Origin: Arcuatula senhousia
Taxonomy: Eukaryota; Mollusca; Bivalvia; Mytilida; Mytilidae
Reading direction: 5' to 3'
DNA length: 64,000 nucleotides
Assembly (NCBI GenBank): GCA_963971305.1
Contig: OZ020305.1
Span: 11,937,001 to 12,001,000, forward strand
Under the pieces are notes generated by a model. The model saw only the letters and a list, made by a program, of their open reading frames with translations, had not been told where the DNA came from and searched no databases. Position numbers and translations under genes: made by a program. This document shows, one piece after another, positions 32,395 to 42,370 of the stretch (positions within the stretch are counted from its first letter, which is position 1; the number at the start of each line of letters is the position of its first letter).

Positions 32395-32610
32395 ATTACC
32401 GGATCCTAAGATCGCAATGGAAGAGGGAGGTTTGGCGCCATAAAACCTGGTTTAACCCACCATTTCGTTTGAAATGCCTGTACCAAGTCAGGACCATTGC
32501 GATCCACCAGTTCTCCGGTATGACTGATTCGTTTTTGTCATTTTCTCTGGACTATGAGATTGATCATTCAAGTTCGGTAGTTTTGTTATTACCTTTATTT
32601 ATTTATACTT
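32395..32610 (+). repeat. Dispersed repeat, GGTTTGGCGCCATAAAACC family
   Basis: Contains GAGGTTTGGCGCCATAAAAC, CTGTACCAAGTCAGGACC, TTCTCCGGTATGACTG and TTGTTATTACCTTTATTT. Relatives: 40,560-40,735 (inverted), 46,290-46,467 (inverted, insertion-resolved), 54,780-54,850 and about 20,320-20,355 (fragments). Length about 180-210 bp, class unknown. Confidence 0.75.
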
Positions 32611-32925
32611 AATCATCTGTTCACTAAAATTGTCATGTGGTCGCATTTCATTTTAAAAATTGATTTTTTAGCACTTTAAAACTTCAGCAATTTAATAAGA
32701 ACGTAATTAGCACTGGGCAGGTTTCCGGATATTCCGGTATCCTCCAAAACTGATTGCCTTGTGTGATTTATGTGCATGCATTCACTAACTTTGTGTTTAG
32801 TGCGTCTCTCATGAGTCTTAAATGTACGAAACGTACTTTAGTTATAAAACCAAGTGCTTTATTTTCCGGTAACCCGCAACAGTAAGTTCTGCTGACAGAG
32901 TTATACTAATTCCCGAATAAAGGCC
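32611..32925. other. Intergenic, no gene recognised
   Basis: No supported feature. Confidence 0.4.
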
Positions 32926-32974
32926 ACTTATCTTACTTACTTTTTACTTTTTCTATAGAGGTCTGTGATCTAGG

Positions 32975-34215
32975 CAACTGTGCCTCTCTGACCCATCTTG
33001 AATATGTTGATGCCCACTTCCGGTTCATATATGTCGGGCTCAAATTTTATTTGCAGCGTTTTCCAGTCTTTGTTTAATTGGCTTTTGAAGCTGTTTACAG
33101 TTTTAGCTTCCACAGTACTAGCTGATAAACTATTCCAGGGGTTAACAGTTCTTTGGGAAAATATTTTCTTTCTCTTTTTGTCCTGGAATGCTTTTTAAAT
33201 AATTTCAGGTTGTGTCCCCTTGTATTGTTATTAATTGTGCTCAGTGGTAACATATTTCCTAGATCTATTTTGTCAATGTTTTTTAAGATTTTGAATGTTT
33301 GTATCATGTCTGCTCTTAGACGCCGGTATTGCAGTGATGGTATGCCCAATCTTGCTAGCCTATCACTATAGCTTAAGTGTTCTATGCTTCGTACCAGGCG
33401 TGTTGCCCTTCTTTGGACAGATTCTAATAATACGGCCTCCTTTTTGTTGATGACTGACCAGACTGTACTCGCATACTCAAGATGCGGACGAATCAGGCTT
33501 TTATATAATGTTACAAACATTTCTGGGTCTAGGTATTTGAATGACCTTTTAATTATTCCCAATTTCTGGTTTGCCTTATTGACCTGGTTCTGTATGTGCT
33601 CTTCAAACGAGAGATTCTCATCTATAATCACACCAAGGTCTTTTTCCGATGTAGTTGTATCTAGTATTTGACCTTCCATGTGATATCTATAGTCTGTATT
33701 TGTACCTAGGTGCTTGCATTTACTTTTATTATACTTTAATAGCCATTTGTCCGGCCATTTGGTGAGCTCATTAATGTCATTTTGCAGACTTTGACTTTCT
33801 TCATCATTTGTTACAGTTGCATACACCTTTGTGTCATCTGCAAAAAGTTTAACCATATTATCTAATGCATCTGGTAAGTCATTTATATAGATGGTGAAAA
33901 GAGTGGGACCCAGTACACTTCCCTGCGGTATTCCACTAGTGACCTCTTGCCACAGAGAGCTTTTGCCATTTAAAGTGACCCGTTGTTTCCTCTCTTGTAA
34001 AAAATCTTCCACCCATTGTAATAGATTTCCTGTTATACCATAGCCATTCAATTTTTGTATCAATCTTTTATGTGGCACTGTGTCGAAGGCCTTCTGAAAG
34101 TCTAGGTAGATACAATCAATTGCTTTTTGTTATCCAAGTCCTTTGACCATTTCTCTAATACTTCTAAAAGCTGGGTTACACATGAGCGCCCCTTTCTGAA
34201 ACCATGTTGATTTTT
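32975..34215 (-). pseudogene. LINE reverse transcriptase domain
   Basis: The main open part (34,078-33,095) has TSGIPQGSVLGPTLFTIYIN and the catalytic FADDTKVYA (FADD at 33,844-33,833), then the thumb and C-terminal HLEYASTVWSV and RRATRLV motifs. The upstream RT motifs (a GFRKGRSC-type segment) lie in another frame at 34,080-34,215. A frameshift near 33,130 moves the natural C-terminus to a stop near 32,975. Inactive. Confidence 0.85.
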
Positions 34216-34319
34216 AAAGTATAGTTGGTTTGTCTCCATATATTCCATTATGGCATCTCTGATTATTCTTTCCATCATTTTACATAGTGTAGATGTTAGG
34301 CTTATGGGTCTATAATTGT

Positions 34320-35880
34320 CTACCTTGTTTTTAGGGCCTTTTTCTGTATTGGAGTTATGTTAGCCATTTTCCATGCTTCTGGTAATTTACCTTCATTGGG
34401 TGATTTCTGGAATATTTCAGTGACTGGTTTCGCTATGCTGTCTGCGGTTTCTTTGAGTACTTTTGGGTGAAGTTTGTCAGGACCCTGAGATATGTTTTCA
34501 TATATTTTCTTTAAAAGTTTGTCCACTACTTCTTCATGAAATGTTACAGACTCAAGGGTTTGGTTTGTTCTCTTTTCAAATGGAGGAAGGGCGTCTGTAC
34601 TAGATTACTGGGTAAATTCACTTTGAAAAAAGATGTTAAATAGTTCAGTGTTATCAGTTTTGATATCGCCTTCACCATCCAATTTGCTGTTGATATTCTC
34701 CTTAATCTTTGTTTTAGATTTTACGAATATCCAGAAGAGCTTAGGGTTTTCTTTACTTTTCTGACATATGTCTCTTTTATAGTCTACTCTAGCTGAGCTT
34801 TTCTAATTTTGTTATTAGCGTCATTTCTCGCTTGTACTTAATTCTTATGGTTTTGGGGGGACCTACAGTATAGATATTTTTTCCACTTTTTCCTTTTATT
34901 TTGTACTGCGGTAAGAGCCTCTTTGTTGATCCAGGGTGTATCATAGTGTTTAGGTCCAGATTTGTACACCGGTATGTTTTCTTGGCAAGCACTTGATAAT
35001 TTATCGACAAATCTTTCCCATAGACTATTTGTACTTCCTGTAGACATGAGACTTTCCCAGTCTGTATTGTTCAGTTCATTATTTACTGCATCATAGTCTC
35101 CCTTATAGTACTTCATCTTCTCCCCTGTTTTAAAACTATATACATCATTTGTTTTGAGATAAAATTCTAAGATTTCATGGTCACTATTTCCAAGAGGTGA
35201 CAAATGTTCTATAGTGTCTATCATTCCCTCTTCGTTTGTCAATACTAGATCCAGTATGCTAAGGTATCATTTCCTCGGAATCGTGTTGGCTTATCTACAT
35301 GCTGATGTAAGCAAGTATCTTTGTATAATTCTAGGAATTTATATGTTATGCTATTAGCACTTAGTTGTGTGGATTGATTTATCCAGTTAATGGTTCTAAA
35401 ATTTAGATTTCTCATATGTAAGATAGAATCAAATATGTGCTGTTGAAATGAGACATCCTTAGTACCTGGGTTAGTTCTTCAAAACATTGTGCTGAGTAGC
35501 TACTAGGACTTCTATATAAACAGGAGGTTAATATGTTGCTACCATCATCATTTCTGATTCCTACTAGTACAGATTAAATCGTAGTAGTTTCAATTGTTTC
35601 TAGTTGGAATGACTTAATGTGTTCTTTAATGTAAATGACACTACCCCTACATGTGAAGGTTTTACGGGGTGGATGGTACATTGTAAATCCATTTATTACT
35701 AACTTTGGATCTGAGTATTCAAGCTCTTGGTTCTTTGGAAATATTTCAGTGACAGCAATGATATCATATTTTTTTCTTTTATGAGGGTCATTAATTCACC
35801 CATTTTATTAAAAACTCCATCTGCATTTGTGTACATGACAGATAGTCTTGCATTATTTACAGTGCGGTTTAAAAATCTAA
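34320..35880 (-). pseudogene. LINE endonuclease and linker
   Basis: Pieces in different frames: a YTNADG-like endonuclease start near 35,860, IIAVTEIFPKN near 35,750, LTNEEGMIDTIEHL and GNSDHEILEF (35,242-35,160; the SDH motif binds the catalytic metal in this fold), then KHYDTPWINKEA (about 34,940) and the pre-RT segment GPDKLHPKVLKE (34,526-34,320). At least four breaks. Confidence 0.8.
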
Positions 35881-36164
35881 AACTTCTTCATTAGCTTCCA
35901 TTTTTGTTTCCCACTATAGGACCCCCTGTGCCGGTGTTAAGTCCTCCTATAATGGTTTCATCAATAGAATCTGAGTGTACATGTAGTGGGGTACTACTGT
36001 TTCTACCTAGCAGTGGTTGAAACATGTAGTTGGCAAAAGAGTAGTCCATTTCATTGCCGATGTTTTCAATTGTTGCCATGGTTGTTAATTTCTTGTTGTC
36101 AGTGGGCAATTGTCGCTTTTCGGTGAAATGTAAAACAGTTTCATCATTATATACATGATCTCTT

Positions 36165-36445
36165 TTGGCCCTGTCATTGTTTGACTTTTTTTCCTCTCTT
36201 CATTTTTTATTTTGTTCCCTTTGTCTCACTGTAAGGTCCTTGGAGATTATGCATTTAGCTACCCTGCTGGTTGGGGGGACATTTTTTAGCTTGTGTGCAT
36301 TGTTTAGAATGTCTTTTCTATGCTTCTTATTATTTAATATTATTTTAAGTATATTATCGTTACGAGGCTTTGTGTTAAATTGTAAATTTAACCATTTATT
36401 AGAAGTGGAGAAATCTGTTACGAAACATTTTCTATTTTTTTTTTA
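36165..36445 (-). pseudogene. LINE ORF1 C-terminal fragment
   Basis: One minus-strand frame reads an asparagine-rich stretch with PRNDNILKIILNNKKHRKDI, LKNVPPTSRVAK and DLTVRQREQNKK, then a stop. The DLTxxQREQ ending is typical of ORF1 proteins of CR1/jockey elements. The 5' part is missing. Between it and the endonuclease a 72-codon frame (36,109-35,891) probably belongs to ORF1/ORF2. Confidence 0.65.
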
Positions 36446-37340
36446 CCCTTAAAAAGTCTAAGTCGGCTCAGAAAAGAGAAAGTAGATGTGCAACTGACCT
36501 GAAAGGGGGAGGCACATACAAATCTGAAGCGCCGTACCAAATTTGAAACCAAACCATTCAGTGGAAGTCGAGAACTCTGTTACGAAAGTTCGGACGACAA
36601 GGTATTTGCAATATAACCTCATCTCTTGCGAGAGGGGGTAAAAAAGTATTACTCAAAAAAAGCAGATTTTTACGTCTACATAATATGGAGGTATTAAACA
36701 TAGATGTGCACCATACAAACTCCAGCCGAAAGTCAGCCGTTATTAAAAAAAAAAACAGACAGCAGTTTTAAAAGTAACAGTGGTCACGACAAGGAAACAG
36801 GCATTACGGTACTTAAGATAAATGCTGCCAATCAGGATAATATATCTGCAAGAACTTTTTATTAATATTATTGTAGGGCCCTCTTACTATCAAACATTTC
36901 CGTTACACAGTATTAAAATAAGATTTTAATCAGGGTCAGATCCATAAAAAGAACCGAAGGTTTTCATCTATTACCCAAGCTTAGTTGGGTCATGAAAAAT
37001 CATGACGAAAGTAAGAAAATTTTAATTGATATGGGATTCGAACAGACGACTCAGCCCTATAGATTCGCCACTGAATATACAACAAAAACCAACAAGCATA
37101 AAACAAACAGAGAAGCCAACGTAAACATTATTTGCGCTTCTTTTGATGAAAAAAAACATTCAAACAAGTGGCTATCAGGAACCTCAGTCTTTTACCTGGT
37201 ACCAAGGACCACGAGGATGTCATCTGACAACTTTTATCCAATAGAGACTTTTTATAGCCTTGAATAGGCTGAAGATTTGAGGAAAAAAGTAGCTCTTCTC
37301 TATCTGCTTTAGTTTTCATTCTATAGAACAAAACATGAAA
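36446..37340. other. Intergenic with possible hairpin-ended repeat
   Basis: CCTCATCTCTTGCGAGAGGGGG at about 36,617-36,638 resembles the terminal hairpins of the B/C elements, but no tandem core is visible. No gene. Confidence 0.4.
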
Positions 37341-38345
37341 AAGAGGCTCCCAGGAGCCCGAATCGCTCACCTTGACATTAGGGCCCTATATGGGGTCATC
37401 CATCCTCGGAAACCCAGGAGTTCTTCACTCGCTTACTCATTCATCACCCCTGGGACATTACACATGAAAAACCTCGGTTTGGATATTTTTATATCGAACC
37501 TTCTGATTGTTCGCATTACACTTTTCTAATGCAATTTAAACATGTTTCTATATGAAAATTTTATGAAGTTCAAAATAAAATACTGAACGCAAAACTAACA
37601 AAATCAAATCAAATGTCCCAGGGGTGAAGAATGAGTAAGCTGGGTTTCCGAGGACGGGGGCCATCTGACTATTTTAATCCATGCAATAGAGACGTTTTTA
37701 GATTTTAAAGTAAAGTTAAGATAGTCGCAGCTTTTCTTCATAAGCAATAGTTTTCATTCTACGGGACCAAAAAAAAAAAGAAAAAAAAGACCCCCCCCCC
37801 CAAAACCCCGCAATTTTTATAGGCCCAAAACCCCTATAAGCGTCTATCAGACAATATCGACCCAATGGAGACTTTCGTAGAGCTTATGATTTGTAAGAAG
37901 CCTAAGACTCTCTGTTATAGTTGCTTAGTTAAAGTAATTTATAGTGATTTTATCTTACGTTCTACTTTTGGTTACAGCGGCCACGTGCACGTTTTTATTG
38001 AGTCATTTCAAAATGAGGATCGTGTGTTGCCAACATGTCAAGTATCATTTCTGCCAGGGGCGGATCCAGAAATTTTCGAAAGGGGGGTTCCACATATTGG
38101 GTTCTGTGGGCCAAAGGGGGGTTCCAGACCAATTTTGCTGAAAATCTACACAAAAATTTAAAATTTCGGAGGAAAGGGGGGGGTTCCGACCCCCGGAACC
38201 CCCCTCTGGATCCGCTACTGATTTCTGCAGTTAAATTCGGTTTGTAGTTTCAGAGGAGAACATTTTTGAAATTGCTAACGGACGACTGATGACGACAGAC
38301 GACGGACGCATAGTGATGGTAGTTATAAGCTCGCATGGCTTTTAG
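37341..38345 (+). mobile_element. Tandem-core element E3 with nested MITE
   Basis: Starts with hairpin GAGGCTCCCAGGAGCC and CGAATCGCTCACC; ends with a GACGACAGACGACGGACG microsatellite and GCTCGCATGGC. Same ends as E1, divergent core. A hAT MITE (38,055-38,220) inserted near its right end. A C-run sits at 37,791-37,801. Confidence 0.65.
38047..38228. mobile_element. hAT MITE, 166 bp, 8-bp target duplication
   Basis: ATTTCTGC at 38,047-38,054 and again at 38,221-38,228. Between them the element starts CAGGGGCGGATCCAGA and ends TCTGGATCCGCTACTG, imperfect TIRs with the CA(G)/(C)TG termini of hAT elements. The interior is G-rich with a GTTCCGACCCCCGGAAC hairpin. Non-coding; nested inside E3. 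Confidence 0.93.
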
Positions 38346-39156
38346 CCAGTTAGCTATTAAGTACCACTACAAGTACTTCACTCGTTGCTTGAATGAAAAA
38401 ATATCGTTTAAAGTCTGTTTAAAAAATCATCAATCAGTTTAAGACATGCTGTGCGAGCTAAAAGAAAAGGGTTTGTTTGTATTTCGAATGTAAACACACC
38501 AAAGACAACTGAAAAACCCCCAACTTAAATCGAAGACACAATATCACTTAGAACAAGGGTACAAAATGATTAGACAGGGGCAAATTATGGACGAGGACTT
38601 AAATACTCGGATATTATTTGAACACCTTAATGCCACAGAGTCATGAAGGGAGAACTTGCTAAACGCTCAGTTATATCAGAGGATTTTTCCTAGAGCGACT
38701 TGTATAAGAAATTAGAATGGTTTTATGTATTTTTTACCCCGAAATGAAAACTGTTATTTTCGGCGCTACCTGTTCATGCATTTTTCTTGCCTTGACGCTA
38801 CCCGTTCACTTTTGATTTCAAAATTTTGAGACAAAATCGGAGATTATCAATCAATGATTTTTGCTTTATAAATGCATTTGATTTTTAATTTTTAATATCA
38901 AGAGGCTACAAAAAGTACAATCAATCATACTTTCAATGTGTGTTTACTTTAAAAACGATCGATAAGAGAAGATAGTCTTGTCTTTTTGAGATGTTCGAGC
39001 TACCTTTTTTGTAAAAAATTCCATGCTTAACGCGAACATACGAATATAACGCATTAAATGCAGATACTCGTCACTACATTAAGCTTATATGTGCACTTTA
39101 TTAATGGCAATGTTGGAACGTGATTGTGTATTTAACTTAATAAGAAGTGTTTTTAT
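38346..39156. repeat. GGTAGC-motif repeat, part of candidate right arm
   Basis: GGCGCTACCTGTTCATGC and GACGCTACCCGTTCAC (38,762-38,813) are the inverse of motifs at 31,580-31,650. No gene. Confidence 0.5.
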
Positions 39157-40128
39157 TAATGCTGGCGTCACATTATCCCGATTTTGCCCCCGATGGATAC
39201 ACGATTATGGATATTTTCTAAATCGGGGATGATCGTATCCAAATCGCGCTATTCGTAGTGCCATCTTTTACCATCGTAGCACCATCGGCGGAAATATTTC
39301 AAGTTCGGCAACAACTTTGTGATGCCTTCCTAATTTTTGAACATGTTTAAAAACTGCCGAAGGTTCGTGCGAAGGCCAATCTTCGTGTTGTATTCGTAAT
39401 TCCATCTTTTGCATCGTAATGCCTTCGTGATTGCATCTTATCATTTCGTGTTGCGTTCTTATTGTCGTCGGTTACATTTATCTTACGATGGCGACCAGTA
39501 GGGGTAGATGAGACATTTGATCTAAAGCTAATATGTAGAGGCTATTAAGATATAGAACAGAAAAAGGTGTTGTTGCTTTATCTTGTTTTGTTCGTGCCTT
39601 GTGTGAGTTGCCTGAAGCACACCTAATCTAAAAACAGCAAGTATATGTTGTAACTATGTAGAAAAATTACATCAAATCATGCATTGGTATTGCAAATTGC
39701 GTAAAATAGGACAACCCGTTTTGCAATTAAGTGTAAATTGTTTTGCAATAAAATTATAGTTCAGTCTACAATTTGTCCGTTGCTCTTATTATTGGTATAT
39801 ATGGATAAAAGATAAAACTAGGGCTTTCTTAGTACACCCACGCTGCATGTCCATGATGTCGACAAGTGAGAGTGGATGCATTTAATCTAAATGTCATGAA
39901 TGTAGAGACTGAAGATAGCAAAGAAAACTACTGATGTTTCTTGATTCAAAGTCTAAGAAAGTTAGCCCGTTATTTATATTTAATATGGAATAGAAGCGTG
40001 TTATTTCGGGAGAATTGATAAAAGCGCGTTATAATAATTTTTAGATTACCTATATGAGCCCAATGGCCTTTCGTGCTTTTGGCAAAAGTTCAACAATTTT
40101 AGCTTTTGCGAACAATTCTTGAACAAAG

Positions 40129-40215
40129 CGTGTTCACCTTACAATACATAGTTCCTTACCGGTCCCATATTTGCGTGTTCAACTTACAATACATAGTTCC
40201 TTACCGGTCCCATAT
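40129..40215. repeat. About 45-bp tandem duplication
   Basis: CTTACAATACATAGTTCCTT and ACCGGTCCCATATTT occur twice in direct succession. Confidence 0.85.
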
Positions 40216-40559
40216 TTTAAAGTCCGAAGGTCCCCCGAAACAGAGCGTAAACTTGATCTGTAACCCGTTATGAAGGACCTGCATACAGTACATACAAAAA
40301 AAAACATTCAATTACTATAAGGGTTAAGAAAAAAGTGTGGGAAACTGAAATTTCAGTTAATTTTCAAAGTTCAAAGTGTCCTAACTCCTTTAGTAGTTTT
40401 CGGACCGGAACGACACGTTAACTTGATCTTAAACTCGTCATGGTATACTCACATACCAATATCTATAGACACTGAACATGTATAGGTTTTTCAAAAAAGT
40501 GCGGAAAACTTATTGTGATCGTATGAGAGGGTCGGGCTGGACAGATTCACAAACGGGCA

Positions 40560-40735
40560 GACGTAGTGCAAATGAAGGTAATAAAAAAATTGCCGAACTT
40601 GGAAAATCAATCTCAAATGTCCATAAGACGAGACAAAACAAGGAAAACATACCGGAAAAATTGAAGATCGCAATGGTCCTGACTTGGTACAAGCATTTCA
40701 AAAGAAACCTTACCCCCTTCTGCTTTTTTCGGTAG
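40560..40735 (-). repeat. Dispersed repeat copy (inverted, divergent)
   Basis: AATTGCCGAACTTGG, ATCGCAATGGTCCTGACTTG and ACAAGCATTTCAAA match the family at 32,395-32,610 in inverse orientation; the GGCGCC end is missing. Confidence 0.65.
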
Positions 40736-41616
40736 GGGACTGATAAAAACTAAAGTTATTTCTGATATTGAAATTAAAGTATTGAATGGACGAGGACGCG
40801 GAAGAGGGTACCGCCTGGCAGGAAAGAACAGGACAAAAAGGAAAGCATCAAAATGTTCTAGCATGACTGCCTTCTCCTTGTTTTGTCTGGAAATCGCATT
40901 TAACCATCGCAAATATAAAAATAATAATCACCATTATAAAATTAAAGTTAATGTGTCTAATTCATAGTACACAGAAACGATGACCAAACGATTAAATAGA
41001 TGTCCGTCTGTTAATCTTCATCCTTCGTACATATACATTTAATTTAGCTGAAATTACGAAAATAAGTTCTAGTATATAAGAAAATAAAGTAAAACTTTAA
41101 AGAGAATTAACCATACGACAAATGCATACTGTTGCAAAATTTTGTATTTAGAATTATCTTGCTTCTTAACAGTGCCGTGTTTCCATCTCCATGCCATTAC
41201 CCTATGCCATTACTCTAATTACGACGGCTATACGAATACAAAGCGATGCCCTTGCGACGTCGTGTTCCAATCGGGGACCACCTCGTTTCATTCGTGTGGC
41301 CATCGTAAAATAAATGTAGCCGACGGCATCAAGAAATGATAAGATGCAATCACGAAGGCTTTACGATGCAAACGATGGACTTACGAATGCAACACGAAGA
41401 TGGGCCTTCGCACGAACCTTCGGCCAACATGTTAAAAAAATTAGGAAGGCATCACGAAGTTGTTGCCGTACTTGGAATATTTTCGCCGATGGTGCTACGA
41501 TGGTAAAAGATGGCAACACGAATAGCGCGATTTGGATACGATCACCCCCGATTTAGAAAATATCCTAATTGTGTATCCATCGGGGACAAAATCGGGATAG
41601 TGTGACGCCAGCATAA

Positions 41617-41710
41617 AGAATCCTGGGGATTTGAACGTGGCGCTACCTTTTGCTTGTCATAAGAACGGCGCTTCCGGAAACTATACAATTGTTCCCACCC
41701 TGTGTTGATA
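41617..41710. repeat. Outer right arm of candidate large inverted repeat
   Basis: AACGGCGCTTCCGGAAACTA and TTCCCACCCTGT are the inverse of 31,138-31,185. With 38,690-39,156 it would form one right arm split by the long-TIR element. Confidence 0.55.
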
Positions 41711-42370
41711 TTACCATCATTTAATTTCCAGTGTTGAAACATGTCCGAATGCGTATAATTTGCTGATCTTTGAAATTTTTGTCATTAAGGCATTTAATTT
41801 TAACTGTCTTCAATCAAACATTTTCCATGAATTAAAACAAGTTCAACGGGTCAACCGTGAATATAAATACTCATTCGCCAAGACGAAAGAGAATAAGTTG
41901 TAAATCACAAGGTATACGTTAATACTTTGAAATAAGAAAAATAAAAAAAAACACTTTGTCATTGTCGTTCTACTTCATAAAATTATGTACCAGAAGACCA
42001 CAGAATAAGATAGTTGACAAACACGCTACAAATACCCCCGAAGAATAGCCCTATGGAAGTTTTGGAGGAAAAGATACTTTCAACTGGATGTTTTTGGAGT
42101 AGGGGATAACCGCTGCACCTAAGGACCCCATCCTTATATTCTATACCAAAAAAATCTTGAAATGTAAGGGTTATACATAATAGCTTATTTTTGTAGAAAA
42201 GATAACCTTATCATATACAGTTAAGGACGAGGTTACCCCGATAAAATTCAGATATGTCGTTTTATGTATAAAACACCAGGTGAGACTAAGTGGGTTAATA
42301 TTTGTAAGACGCAAAGAAGAAACAATGGGGTATTCGAAAGTCAAAAGTCTGCACGTAACATAATTTTAAC
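41711..42370. other. Intergenic, no gene recognised
   Basis: No supported feature. Confidence 0.45.

Larger units (their letters stand above)
32930..36445 (-). mobile_element. CR1/jockey-like LINE, degenerate
   Basis: Minus-strand order: end of ORF1 (36,440-36,165), apurinic-like endonuclease (about 35,880-34,600), reverse transcriptase (about 34,530-33,095) and a 3' tail with a (TAAG)n-like microsatellite near 32,930-32,945. It is 5'-truncated inside ORF1 and broken by several stops and frameshifts. GIPQGSVLGP and FADDT motifs with a GNSDH endonuclease motif place it among the jockey/CR1 non-LTR elements. Confidence 0.88.
39157..41616. mobile_element. Long-TIR DNA element, TAA target duplication
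   Basis: Inverted repeats of about 300 bp (39,160-39,475 and 41,310-41,613) begin TGCTGGCGTCACA and end TGTGACGCCAGCA. TAA flanks both ends (39,157-39,159; 41,614-41,616), the 3-bp duplication typical of PIF/Harbinger elements, although TIRs this long are unusual there. The arms contain iterated (A)CGAAG/CTTCG and GCATCG words. The 1.8-kb middle has no transposase: AT-rich sequence, a 50-bp tandem duplication (40,129-40,215) and a dispersed repeat (40,560-40,735). Confidence 0.85.

Noticed and set aside
33384..33671. Plus-strand open frames over 33,153-33,671
   Set aside because: Antisense shadows of the LINE reverse transcriptase on the minus strand.
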